Shown one piece after another: positions 40,385-48,532 of a DNA stretch of 50,614 nt; position 1 is the stretch's first letter; every line of letters begins with the position of its first letter. The notes below the pieces were generated by a model that made no database searches, was not told the DNA's origin, and saw only the letters and a program-made list of their open reading frames with translations. The position numbers were made by a program, and so were the translations under genes. Source of the stretch: Alphaproteobacteria bacterium (lineage in GTDB: Bacteria > Pseudomonadota > Alphaproteobacteria > ATCC43930 > CGMCC-115725); NCBI GenBank assembly GCA_019240125.1, contig JAFAYW010000213.1, forward strand, positions 1 through 50,614, written 5' to 3'.

Positions 40385-41893
40385 CTACATCGACCGGACC
40401 TGGGTGAGGAAGGCGTCGACCTGTTCCTGCAACCGGCCGCATTGCGATTGCAGGCTTTCCGAGTTCGAGAGCACGGAACCCGCGGACTGACCGGTCTCTT
40501 CCGCGGCCTGGCGAACGCCGTTGATGTTGAATGAGACCTCGTGGGTGGCCGCCGATTGTTCCTTGACGGCCGTCGCGATCGAACCGTTGAGCTGGCCAAT
40601 CTGCGCGACGACCCGGGCGATCTCCCGAATGGCGGCCGCGGCCGTCTGGCTCGACATCTGGATGCGCTTGATCTGATCGTCGATCTGGCCGGTCGCCTTG
40701 GCGGTCTGGCCCGCGAGCGATTTGACTTCCGATGCGACCACGGCAAATCCCTTGCCGGCATTCCCGGCCCGTGCCGCCTCAATCGTCGCGTTGAGCGCCA
40801 GCAGGTTGGTCTGCGCCGCGATCGCCGCGATGATCTGAGTGACCTCCCCGATCGTCTCGGCGTCCTGCACCAGCTCCGCGACCATGCGGTCCGATTTCGC
40901 CGCTTCATCGACAGCGACCTGTGCGATCTCCCTGGCTTCCCCGAGCTGGCGGGCGATTTCGTTGATCGAAGCGGAAAGCTCTTCGGTAGCAGTTGCCACT
41001 GTTGTGGATTGGCTGCTGGTCAGCTCTGCGGACACGGAGAGCGACTGCGCCACCGCCTGCATCTCGTTGGCACCGCCGCCAACCTGCTCGACCAGTATCT
41101 TGACGCCACTCTCAAATTCGTTTGCCAGAGCGGCATTTTCCGCCTTACGCCGGGAAAGGTCGGTCGCGTATTTGACGACCTTGAACACCTTGCCGTTGAG
41201 ATCGAAGATCGGGTTGTAGGAGGCCTCGATCCACACGCGTCGGCCGCCTTTGCCGAGGCGCTTGTATTGCGCGGCGTGGAACTCGCCGCGGTTCAGCTTT
41301 TCCCAGAACTGCCGGTATTCAACGCTGTCTTTGTAGACAAGCCCGACAAACATGCTGTGATGCCGCCCTTGAATTTCATCGAGGCGATAGCCCATCGTAT
41401 GGAGGAAGTTTTCGTTGGCGGTGATGATCGTACCGTCCATATCGAACTGGATCACCGCCAGCGAACGATGAATCGCCGCGATCTGGCCTTGCAGATCGGC
41501 ATACTCGATCTTCCGCTGTGTGACATCCGTCGCGTACTTGACAACCTTGTACGGCTTGCCGCCGCGCCCGAGGATTGGATTGTAGGAGGCCTCGATCCAG
41601 ACCTCCTTGCCGCCTTTGCCGAGCCGTTTGAACTGTGCCGCCTGATATTCTCCCTGGTTTAACCGCGTCCAGAACTCCGCGTATTCAGGGCTGTTCTTTT
41701 CGGCGGACTCGACGAACATGCCATGGTGGTGACCTTGGATTTCCTCGAGCCGATACCCCATCGTATTCAGAAAATTCTGGTTGGCCGTGATGATCGTGCC
41801 ATCCATCTTGAATTCGATAACCGCCTGCGACCGATCTAAGGCCTTGAGCTTTGCCAGCATCTCGCCGGATGATGTCAACAATCCATCAAACAC
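40385..41893 (-). CDS. Soluble PAS-PAS methyl-accepting chemotaxis protein (BdlA-like)
   Basis: 502 residues without membrane helices. Two PAS domains (~19-130 and ~141-252) are near-duplicates: [20 protein letters not shown] against [20 protein letters not shown], and [18 protein letters not shown] against [18 protein letters not shown]. The MCP signalling domain (~265-500) has the conserved tip [19 protein letters not shown]. This is the BdlA plan, a cytoplasmic sensor linked in Pseudomonas to biofilm dispersal. The start is GTG 41893 with GAGG upstream. PAS ligand could be heme or FAD. No che genes are near. Confidence 0.92.
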   Translation of the reverse strand: MFDGLLTSSGEMLAKLKALDRSQAVIEFKMDGTIITANQNFLNTMGYRLEEIQGHHHGMFVESAEKNSPEYAEFWTRLNQGEYQAAQFKRLGKGGKEVWIEASYNPILGRGGKPYKVVKYATDVTQRKIEYADLQGQIAAIHRSLAVIQFDMDGTIITANENFLHTMGYRLDEIQGRHHSMFVGLVYKDSVEYRQFWEKLNRGEFHAAQYKRLGKGGRRVWIEASYNPIFDLNGKVFKVVKYATDLSRRKAENAALANEFESGVKILVEQVGGGANEMQAVAQSLSVSAELTSSQSTTVATATEELSASINEIARQLGEAREIAQVAVDEAAKSDRMVAELVQDAETIGEVTQIIAAIAAQTNLLALNATIEAARAGNAGKGFAVVASEVKSLAGQTAKATGQIDDQIKRIQMSSQTAAAAIREIARVVAQIGQLNGSIATAVKEQSAATHEVSFNINGVRQAAEETGQSAGSVLSNSESLQSQCGRLQEQVDAFLTQVRSM

Positions 41894-42101
41894 GTTTACA
41901 TCCTCGATCTGCTTGTGGATCGCGATAAGCTCAGTACGGACCGACGATCATCCGCCATTTGCCGGTACCATTTGGACGACGTTCGATGATGCTGATCGAC
42001 AAGGCCGATGCACGCACTGACGTGAGTCAATGCACGCGGTGGGCGCGGATAGCGAGTCTGAACACGTCGAGTTTTGTCGTGCCGCGCCAAGCGGCTTTGC
42101 G

Positions 42102-42977
42102 TCAACCGCTCCGCCGCGCCGCGAGGTACCACTGCAATATCTCCGGCCCGTTCCAGTGCAGGACGCCGGGATGCTGGTTGATGCGGTCGTAGACGGTTTC
42201 GAGATGCTTGATGCGGTGGGGTTGGCCGGAGATGTAGGGGTGGATCGCGATCGCCATGATCTTGGCGCGGTCCGCACCCTCCTGGTAGAGGCGGTCGAAC
42301 GTGTCGAGGCAGCGATTGACGAAGTATTCCGACTCGTGGTGCTGCACCAGCATCATCGGGATGTCGTTGAGCTCGACCGTGTAGGGCAAGGTGATCAGCG
42401 GGCCGTTGGCGGTGTGGATCTCGGTCGGCTCGTCGTCATAGACGAAATCGCCGATGTACTTGATGCCGGCGGCGGCGAGCAGCTCCGGGGTTTCCTCGGT
42501 CTGGGTCAGGCCCGGGCCGAGCCAGCCGACCGGCTTTGACCCGGTAAAGCGCTCGATGACGCCGACCGAGCGCTCGATCATCGCCTTCTGGTCGTCGACC
42601 TTGTGGATCGGCATCTGCTCATAGGCGTGGCCCATGAATTCCCAGCCGGCATCGCGCGCCTCCTGCGCTACCCTCTGGTAATCCTCGCAGACGCGGGCGT
42701 TGATCGACACGGTGGGGCGGATCGCGAGGCGGCGGAACAGGTCGAAGAAGCGCCACACCCCGACCCGCATCCCGTATTCGTGCCAGGCCCAGTTCGGCAC
42801 GTCGGGCAACAGCACCTGCCCGGTCGGTGCCGGCAGGACCTGCCGTGCCATCGGGCGGCTGATGTCCCAGTATTCGAGATTGACGATCGTCCACACGACG
42901 ATCCGCGCATCGCCCGGCAATTTGAGCGGCGGGCGGTCGACGATCGCGGAAAACGGAGCGCGCTCGCGCGGGATCAT
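42102..42977 (-). CDS. Polysaccharide deacetylase-family protein, allantoinase (PuuE)-like, copy B
   Basis: 291 residues, paralogue of 37581-38450: WTIVNLEYWDISRPM, NWAWHEYGMRVGVWRFFDLF, FMGHAYEQMPIHKV, GWLGPGLTQTEETPELLAAA and YTVELNDIPMMLVQHHESEY align one to one with copy A. Differences are spread along the protein, so the duplication is old or the two were acquired separately. The start at 42977 overlaps the stop of the VOC gene by 4 bases, so the VOC protein and deacetylase B are translated together. No secretion signal, so a cytoplasmic small-molecule substrate is more likely than a cell-wall polymer. Confidence 0.86.
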   Translation of the reverse strand: MIPRERAPFSAIVDRPPLKLPGDARIVVWTIVNLEYWDISRPMARQVLPAPTGQVLLPDVPNWAWHEYGMRVGVWRFFDLFRRLAIRPTVSINARVCEDYQRVAQEARDAGWEFMGHAYEQMPIHKVDDQKAMIERSVGVIERFTGSKPVGWLGPGLTQTEETPELLAAAGIKYIGDFVYDDEPTEIHTANGPLITLPYTVELNDIPMMLVQHHESEYFVNRCLDTFDRLYQEGADRAKIMAIAIHPYISGQPHRIKHLETVYDRINQHPGVLHWNGPEILQWYLAARRSG

Positions 42978-43447
42978 GGCTTGGCCTCGTGCATGATTGC
43001 TGCCGCCCGGCGATCAAGTTCATCGGGCGGCACATCCTCGATATGCGTCGCGATATGCCAGACATGGCCGAACGGGTCGGTGATGCTGCCCGCGCGGTCG
43101 CCGTAGAACTGGTCCTGCACCGGCTGCAGCAGCGTGGCGCCCGCGCCCAGCGCCTTTGCGACGACCGCGTCGACATCGCCGACATAGAGGTGCAGCTTGA
43201 CCGGCGACCCGCCGTAATGCCCCGGTGCGAGCGCGCCGTACGACGGTGCCTCGTCTGCCAGCATGATGACCGAATTGCCGACCTCCATCTCGGTGTGGCC
43301 GAGCTTGCCATCGGGGCGCACCAGCTTCAGCCGCTCGGTGGCGCCAAAGGCGGCGGCATAGAAGGCAAGCGCCGCCGCGCCATCCGACACAATCAGGTAC
43401 GGAGTGAGGGACGAGTATCCATCGGGGACGGGTTTTGCGGCGGGCAT
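42974..43447 (-). CDS. VOC/glyoxalase-like protein (PhnB type)
   Basis: 157 residues of a PhnB-like VOC domain: SLTPYLIVSDGAAALAFYAA, FGATERLKLVRPDGKLGHTE, VIMLADE, then VKLHLYVGDVDAVVAKALGA and the family end FYGDRAGSITDPFGHVWHIA. Such proteins occur widely in soil bacteria; the reaction is mostly unknown. ATG 43447 follows GGAG. It is the first gene of a pair with deacetylase B (4-base overlap), and its upstream region is shared with the divergent RRM gene at 43607. Confidence 0.9.
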   Translation of the reverse strand: MPAAKPVPDGYSSLTPYLIVSDGAAALAFYAAAFGATERLKLVRPDGKLGHTEMEVGNSVIMLADEAPSYGALAPGHYGGSPVKLHLYVGDVDAVVAKALGAGATLLQPVQDQFYGDRAGSITDPFGHVWHIATHIEDVPPDELDRRAAAIMHEAKP

Positions 43448-43606
43448 GGGCTTCTCCAGGATAGGGCCCCGCCGCGCGCGACTGTCGCAGAAGGGCTGTG
43501 GTTGCAATGCAGCATTGCGCTCCCATGTCACCAGCGCGCGTTGACGCGGCGAAGTCCGGCATCGCAACGTGCCGGAAACAGCGGGGGTGCCGCGAGAGCG
43601 GATCGC

Positions 43607-44188
43607 ATGTGGGTTAGGAACAACAAGGGTAACGTATTCGTCGGCAACCTGCCGCCGGATTTTTCGGACGAGCGCCTGGCTGAGGCGTTCGATCCGTTCG
43701 GGATCGTGCTGAGCGCGGTCGTTGCCCGCGACCCTGAGACCGGCGCCAAGCTACGCTACGGGTTTGTCGATATCGCGACCGACAAGGCGGCGGGCGTCGC
43801 CATTTCCGCGCTCGATGGCACCAAGGTCGATGGCTGCAAGCTCAACGTCAAGGCGCGCGACAAGCCGGTCAAAAAGCCGCCCTCGGCGCGTGGCCCGCGG
43901 CGTCTGCCGCCGCGCAGCGTCACCGCCACACGGATGCCGCCGCGCGATTACGATGACGACGCCGCGCCGCCGCGCCGCGCCTTTACAATGATGGATGCGC
44001 CGACCCGCACGCCGCTGGCTCGCCCGTCGCAGAGCCAGATGGCGCGCCAGGATCTGCCCGAGATCGAGCCGCCGCCGCGGCAGGATTTCGAGGTCGTGCG
44101 CCGCCCGGTGCGCCGCAAGGAGCCGAGCTTTCAGGTCGAGCGCCGGCCGTTGGCCCGTCGCATCGCTCTGCCCGACAAGAGCAGCTAG
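43607..44188 (+). CDS. RRM-domain RNA-binding protein with Pro/Arg-rich tail
   Basis: 193 residues. A single RRM occupies about 8-85: RNP2 as NVFVGNLPPDF, RNP1 as LRYGFVDIA, and the closing KVDGCKLNVKARD. The remaining ~105 residues are disordered, rich in Pro, Arg and Asp (RGPRRLPPRSVTATRMPPRD). This resembles bacterial glycine- or arginine-rich RNA-binding proteins, often cold- or stress-linked, with a different tail. ATG 43607 has GAGAG upstream. The stop is 35 bases from the convergent zinc-domain gene. Targets unknown. Confidence 0.88.
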   Translation: MWVRNNKGNVFVGNLPPDFSDERLAEAFDPFGIVLSAVVARDPETGAKLRYGFVDIATDKAAGVAISALDGTKVDGCKLNVKARDKPVKKPPSARGPRRLPPRSVTATRMPPRDYDDDAAPPRRAFTMMDAPTRTPLARPSQSQMARQDLPEIEPPPRQDFEVVRRPVRRKEPSFQVERRPLARRIALPDKSS

Positions 44189-44223
44189 CGTCCACTCACC
44201 GACTGGGCGGCGCTCGGCCGAGG

Positions 44224-44514
44224 CTAGCTGCTGTTCGAGCCGTCAGGGCGTTTGTCCTGAGCCGCGCGGGATGCTTTCCAGGCCTGGTATTCGGCGGGGC
44301 AGCATTTGGCGCAGGGGCGGTAGCCGGCGGCGATGGCGGCCGCCGCGTCGGCGAAGAAGACGCGATGCCCGACATAACCACCCTTGCCGATGGCTCGTAA
44401 GGCCGAGGCGCAGTCGAGGCGGCCGTAGATTTTCCCGGGCCGGTAGCCGCCGAGCGTCCCCGGTACGTCGCTGATGTATTCCCGGCCATCGCTTCCGAAC
44501 AACTTGTACGGCAT
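44224..44514 (-). CDS. Stand-alone Ada-type zinc-binding domain protein
   Basis: 96 residues. The C-terminal part, RVFFADAAAAIAAGYRPCAK then CCPAEYQAW, matches the end of the Ada N-terminal metal-binding domain (FRPCKRC-type C-x2-C). The first half supplies one Cys in GRLDCASAL, and a further Cys follows the C-x2-C pair (C68, C71, C72). Ada itself uses four Cys and a following HTH and methyltransferase; none of these are here, so it is not an alkylation repair enzyme. ATG 44514 lacks a strong RBS. It is probably a small zinc protein of unknown role. Confidence 0.75.
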   Translation of the reverse strand: MPYKLFGSDGREYISDVPGTLGGYRPGKIYGRLDCASALRAIGKGGYVGHRVFFADAAAAIAAGYRPCAKCCPAEYQAWKASRAAQDKRPDGSNSS

Positions 44515-44694
44515 CGTTCGCGAACCTCTTGCCAGTCAGCCGGCGGTGGCGGCCGCGGCGGCCCCAGGCAGCGCGAGCGGGCGGGGCCGCGCGCTGGCCC
44601 AGGAACCAGGGTAGCCCTTGCGAGGGCATGTCTAAACTGCATGATCATGGCAACGGGCAAATTCGCCGCCTGCCTATCATATGGTATGACGTAA

Positions 44695-44740
44695 TCGAAC
44701 GCGGTTGTTCGAGCATGGTGGTTCGAAAGCGGGGGTTCGA
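44695..44740. promoter_or_regulatory. Clustered GTTCGA repeats upstream of the LLM oxidoreductase
   Basis: GTTCGA occurs at 44707, 44721 and 44735, each exactly 14 bases apart. TCGAAC at 44695-44700 forms an inverted pair with the first copy. The last two copies overlap the palindrome TTCGAA. The cluster ends 41 bases before the start codon at 44781. Regular spacing suggests an operator for a multimeric regulator. Confidence 0.4.
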
Positions 44741-44780
44741 ATCAGGTGGCGAAGCACGCGGAACTCAACGGGGACACGCC

Positions 44781-45758
44781 TTGAAAGTCGGCCTCTTCAT
44801 CAACACGCAATTCCCCGAAGGCTACGATGTCGGCTTGCGCGTGCCCGAGATGATCGAGCAGGTCCAGGCGGCGCGCGCGGCCGGCTTCTCCTCTCTGTGG
44901 TTCCCGCATCACTGGCTGACGCATCCGATGCAGATGCTGCAGATCACTCCGGTCATGGCCTTCCTCGCGGCGCACGCACAGGGCATGACGATCGGTCCCA
45001 ACATCCTGATCCTGCCGCCGCTCAACCCTGTGCACGTCGCCGAGGAAGCCGCGACGCTGGATGTGCTGACCGGGGGAAATTACGTCCTGGGCATCGGTCT
45101 GGGTTATCGCCAGCCGGAATTCGACGCGTTCGGCGTTCCTCTCAGTGAGCGCGCACCACGCTTCAACGAGGCGATCGGGCTGATGCGGCGGCTGTGGACC
45201 GAAGACCGCGTCACCCATACGGGCCGCTTCTACACGGTCAACGACGCGGGGATCGGGGTGAAGCCGGTGCGTGCCGGCGGCCCGCCGCTTTATATCGCCG
45301 GCCAGGCCGATGTTTCGGTGCGGCGCGCGGCACGCATCGGGGATGCGTGGATCATGGTCAATACCAGCGGCCTCGAGACGATCACGCCCCTGATGCGGAC
45401 GTACCGCGCGGCGCTGAAGGAATATGGCCGCTCGGCGATCGAATACCCGATCACGGTCGAGTGCTATGTCGGCGAACGGCGCGCCACCGCGCACGAGGAA
45501 TGCCGTGAGCCGCTCGAGTACAAATACAGCGCCTATGCGGCCTGGGGCATGGAAGACCGCACCGGCGTGCCGTTCGAGGATTTCGCGCGCGACCGTTTCA
45601 TCATTGGCGACAAAGCATCGGTGAAGGATGAAATCGCCCGCTACCGCGAGCTCCTCGGCGTCGATCACTTCATCATGCGGTGTCAGTGGCCCGGTCTCCC
45701 GCAGGAACGAGCGCTTGCCACGATCAAGCGGCTCGGCGAGGTTTTCGCGAGCTTCTAG
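44781..45758 (+). CDS. LLM-class flavin-dependent oxidoreductase
   Basis: 325 residues. It starts at TTG 44781 (KVGLFINTQFPEGYDVG) with GGGGA upstream; an in-frame ATG at 44715 would add 22 residues with no family match. Luciferase-like barrel: FSSLWFPHHWLTHPMQ, MTIGPNILILPPLNPVHVAE, LDVLTGGNYVLGIGLGYRQP (flavin phosphate site) and PLYIAGQADVSVRRAARIG. The fold uses FMN or F420. The distant relative at 10869 is larger. Substrate unknown; one of several putative oxidative enzymes between 24 and 46 kb. Upstream GTTCGA repeats suggest specific regulation. Confidence 0.9.
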   Translation: MKVGLFINTQFPEGYDVGLRVPEMIEQVQAARAAGFSSLWFPHHWLTHPMQMLQITPVMAFLAAHAQGMTIGPNILILPPLNPVHVAEEAATLDVLTGGNYVLGIGLGYRQPEFDAFGVPLSERAPRFNEAIGLMRRLWTEDRVTHTGRFYTVNDAGIGVKPVRAGGPPLYIAGQADVSVRRAARIGDAWIMVNTSGLETITPLMRTYRAALKEYGRSAIEYPITVECYVGERRATAHEECREPLEYKYSAYAAWGMEDRTGVPFEDFARDRFIIGDKASVKDEIARYRELLGVDHFIMRCQWPGLPQERALATIKRLGEVFASF

Positions 45759-45804
45759 ACGGGCGGGCAATACCCTGCGCGCACATCCATAGCAAACAGC
45801 TGAG

Positions 45805-45845
45805 GCGACCAGATCGCATCGCTCAAGCGAGCTGCGTCTGGTCGC
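45805..45845. terminator. Bidirectional hairpin between convergent genes
   Basis: GCGACCAGA and TCTGGTCGC (45805-45813 and 45837-45845) form a perfect 9-bp stem. CGCA/TGCG and TCGCT/AGCGA inside extend it to about 18 pairs with small bulges. It stands between the LLM gene (ends 45758) and DUF6165 (ends 45862). A T-run follows on the plus strand only about 20 bases later, so a bidirectional or assisted terminator is likely. Confidence 0.55.
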
Positions 45846-45861
45846 AGCGGCGCAGCGTGCT

Positions 45862-46260
45862 CTAGTTTTTCGGCAAACTGTAGCTTTTCTCTTCGACGAC
45901 TTCTGAGTTTGATTTAACATTAAGAACCTTTTTAATCGATGCTCGGGTATCGTTCATCTCGTGAATTAATCGGGCGACACTGATAAATTCCTCTCCATAA
46001 TTTTTTGCGACGCCGAGCGCTCGCACGCGCTCTTCCAAATCCCATATGCGTCCGTTAACCTCTTTGAGTTTATCTCTGAACATCGCTATGTCGCCATTAG
46101 GTGACGGCAACGCGCTGGCGATAGTGTTTAGAAGCTCTAGCTCGAAACTGATGTTCTTCATTTTAGCCGCATCTTCTATTCTTTCACGCTTGATCTCCAA
46201 AATGGATATCTTATCATACAGTTCTCCGACTGATATCGGCGCCATGATCTGATTTGCCAT
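45862..46260 (-). CDS. DUF6165-family protein
   Basis: 132 residues. It opens IMAPISVGELYDKISILEIK, the signature of DUF6165, and continues as a coiled-coil-like helix pair (ELELLNTIASALP; FRDKLKEVNGRIWDLEERVR) with a charged tail. Function unknown; in other genomes I recall it near glycosyltransferase and LPS genes. ATG 46260 has GGAG 9 bases upstream. The coding sequence is AT-richer than everything to the left and uses codons rare there, the first sign of the change in composition that continues to the window end. Confidence 0.82.
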   Translation of the reverse strand: MANQIMAPISVGELYDKISILEIKRERIEDAAKMKNISFELELLNTIASALPSPNGDIAMFRDKLKEVNGRIWDLEERVRALGVAKNYGEEFISVARLIHEMNDTRASIKKVLNVKSNSEVVEEKSYSLPKN

Positions 46261-47379
46261 TACTATAACTCCTGCACCATGTCGCGACGGCCATTATCGC
46301 CTTCACGAACATCAATCATTACTTTTATCGCAACAGCGCCAGCGCATATTCCTCGATGTGAGGGTCACACGCCGTCGGTTCATGGGCTGTACATTTGCGT
46401 CACGTTGTCAGCCGCTTTCCAGATATCGAGCGAGAAGAATACATTACCTAACTTATTCTGTCGCGCGCATCGAGGAAAGAGGTCGTCGCAACAAGCAAAT
46501 CGGCACAGGCCTTCCGGCGAGTGCAGGATGATCGGGCCGGGCTCTCGACGTCCCGGCTTCCATTTGTCGCACTTGGGGCCGACCACGCACCGTCCCCATA
46601 CCAAACTACACCCGCCCGGCTGCACGCACCCACACTCCCTCAACCACATTCAATTGCGCATGCCCGAGAGATAGTTGGATGTACGGCACGTACTGCCGAG
46701 TCTACGATGTCGATGAGGGCGGCCCTGGAACCTCTCAGCCGCCTGTATGGCGCCGCCACATAAGCCCGCACCGAGTGCAAACCACGCTTAGCCTGCCGGT
46801 ATGAGCTGGTCCGGCCCGTTCACGACGGAAGAGCGTCCCGAAGGCGGCGTCGGGCCGGAGAGGCTTTTCCGGCCTATCACCATGGTGTAAAAGCACCCCT
46901 TCTTAAACAGCGCGTGTGGAGAAGGCAGTCTGGTGCGCACCAGCGAAAATCCGACGCCAAGCCTGTCTGCTGGCGATGGCCACAAACGCGCACCGATATC
47001 CGAAAGCGACGGGTTGGCCAACATAGTCTCTGACGCAACCGTCCGGCCGCGCAGAATGCCGTTTCGGCGCCGGCCTGTAGACAGCGGGCTCGTCGGTCGG
47101 CGCAACGGCTGCCCGATACGCCGAGTTCATGGCGAATGCCTTTGAAACGCCGCCCGTCTAAATGGCTCGCCATGATGATCGACGTCGCCGGCGGGCGGCC
47201 TCTCCCCGCGCTTAGCCGGCCGCAATGGCCCTACCCGTCTGTCACACCTGCACCGCGTTCCAGTGATCACGCCCGCCTGTGGCGCACAACGTCTCGCTTA
47301 TCGTGTAACCTATACCAGCTTTGACGCTCTTCATGGACCCAACCCGCCGACGCGCCCACTTTGCAGGATATTGAACGGA
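46261..47379. other. 1.1-kb region without a recognisable gene
   Basis: No open frame here has a family match, a convincing RBS and gene-like composition together. An 89-codon Cys-rich frame on the minus strand (46649-46380) and several overlapping frames at 46.8-47.2 kb are the longest. An inverted repeat CCGGCCCG/CGGGCCGG (46811-46818 and 46851-46858) encloses 32 bases. Possibly degraded coding sequence at the edge of an acquired island; no insertion-sequence ends or integrase remnants were seen. Confidence 0.5.
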
Positions 47380-48390
47380 ATGCCCTCTGTGCAAATTGAA
47401 CAGCTTGTCGAAAGTATCCATGTTCCCGGCGCCATTAAGCCCGAGCACATAGAGCTTCTATACGAACTGATACTTGGAAGAAAGTCAGACCCAGGTGGGA
47501 AGTCGGCATATCTTGAATACGCTATGGGACATCCTGAGTTACGTCTAATTGACCTTGCTTCGGTATTTTTTGAGAGTACAGAATTCAGATCTAAGCATAC
47601 CAAGCTCGCGGCATACGCATTTGAAGACCGATTGATCGAGCTCAGTATCAACGGTATTGATACACTGATACCTGATAACGACTGGGTATACGCGGAAAAC
47701 GTACGGGGCGATAAGAGCTACGAACCTTGGGTGGCTCAGATCATCCGGAATATTCTGAAGAACGGGAGCACCTTTTTAGACATCGGCGCTAATGTCGGCG
47801 TCCACACCATGGTCGCGTCTGAACTTGTCGGCACGACCGGCCGCGTCTATGCCGTCGATGCGAGCATCGAGAACTGCCGCGTTATTCAAAGCAGCGCGCG
47901 GCGCTATGAACGTAAAAATATTGTCATTGTCCCCCTGGCACTATCAGACGCCGTGCGACTGGAGAATATCTCCATCGATAGCACCGGGAGTAACAAGGTT
48001 GTCAGGCGCGATAAAGACCCAGCACTTGAAGACTATAATTTTGAGACAATACTATGTGGAACCCTGGATGGCTCGCTACCCCCGTTCGAGCGCCTCGACC
48101 TCATAAAAGTTGATGTTGAGGGGCGCGAAGGTAGCGTATTAAGAGGAGCGCGGCGTTCATTATCAATATTCAATCCCCCTATCATCGCCGAGTATCATCC
48201 CGCCGCACCCGAGACATATTTCGTAGATGATCTAGTCGCTCAAGGCTATGAGATTTCGATCCTCGGTCGAGATGAAAATGTAAAGTTTGTCGGCTCCGAC
48301 CACGCCCTTCTTGATACCACATTCGAATCCATGAAGGGCGATCTTGGCGCCACTCATCTGGACCTTCTTTTCCAGAAACCCGCGAGTTGA
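47380..48390 (+). CDS. DUF4214-FkbM methyltransferase fusion
   Basis: 336 residues. Residues ~20-70 (LLYELILGRKSDPGGKSAYL ... FFESTEFRS) match the DUF4214 module found in surface-layer and exopolysaccharide proteins. Residues ~120-330 are an FkbM-type SAM methyltransferase: motif I TFLDIGANVGVHTMVASELV, VYAVDASIENC, and LIKVDVEGREGSVLRGA. FkbM enzymes O-methylate sugars or related hydroxyls. I chose ATG 47380; the frame is open further upstream but does not look coding. RBS is weak. It is likely to modify a glycan made by the downstream glycosyltransferase-like gene. Composition is AT-richer than the main genome. Confidence 0.86.
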   Translation: MPSVQIEQLVESIHVPGAIKPEHIELLYELILGRKSDPGGKSAYLEYAMGHPELRLIDLASVFFESTEFRSKHTKLAAYAFEDRLIELSINGIDTLIPDNDWVYAENVRGDKSYEPWVAQIIRNILKNGSTFLDIGANVGVHTMVASELVGTTGRVYAVDASIENCRVIQSSARRYERKNIVIVPLALSDAVRLENISIDSTGSNKVVRRDKDPALEDYNFETILCGTLDGSLPPFERLDLIKVDVEGREGSVLRGARRSLSIFNPPIIAEYHPAAPETYFVDDLVAQGYEISILGRDENVKFVGSDHALLDTTFESMKGDLGATHLDLLFQKPAS

Positions 48391-48443
48391 TGTGGCAGAC
48401 TGTCTTGGCGCCCGGCATACTTACCGGGTTCCTCGCCCGAATT

Positions 48444-48449
48444 ATACTC
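48444..48449 (+). promoter_or_regulatory. Weak promoter candidate before the glycosyltransferase-like gene
   Basis: TATACT at 48444-48449, with TTACCG 17 bases upstream at 48421-48426 (poor -35). It follows a short CCCGG/CCGGG stem (48411-48428) that might end the FkbM transcript. Only the -10 element is a good match. Confidence 0.2.
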
Positions 48450-48532
48450 TAGTTAATCTTCTTTTGACCGATTGCTAAACCTACTGATCGGCGACGAGAG
48501 CTGCTGGCGCTCAGCTGGAGGCATTGACCAAG

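Noticed and set aside
44690-44760. Possible tRNA because of several GGTTCGAATC-like T-loop strings
   Set aside because: No T-stem partner, anticodon arm or acceptor stem can be paired; the strings are better explained as a phased direct repeat.
46380-46649. 89-codon Cys-rich minus-strand frame
   Set aside because: No ribosome-binding site, no recognisable zinc or signal motif, composition not gene-like; kept only as part of the unexplained gap.
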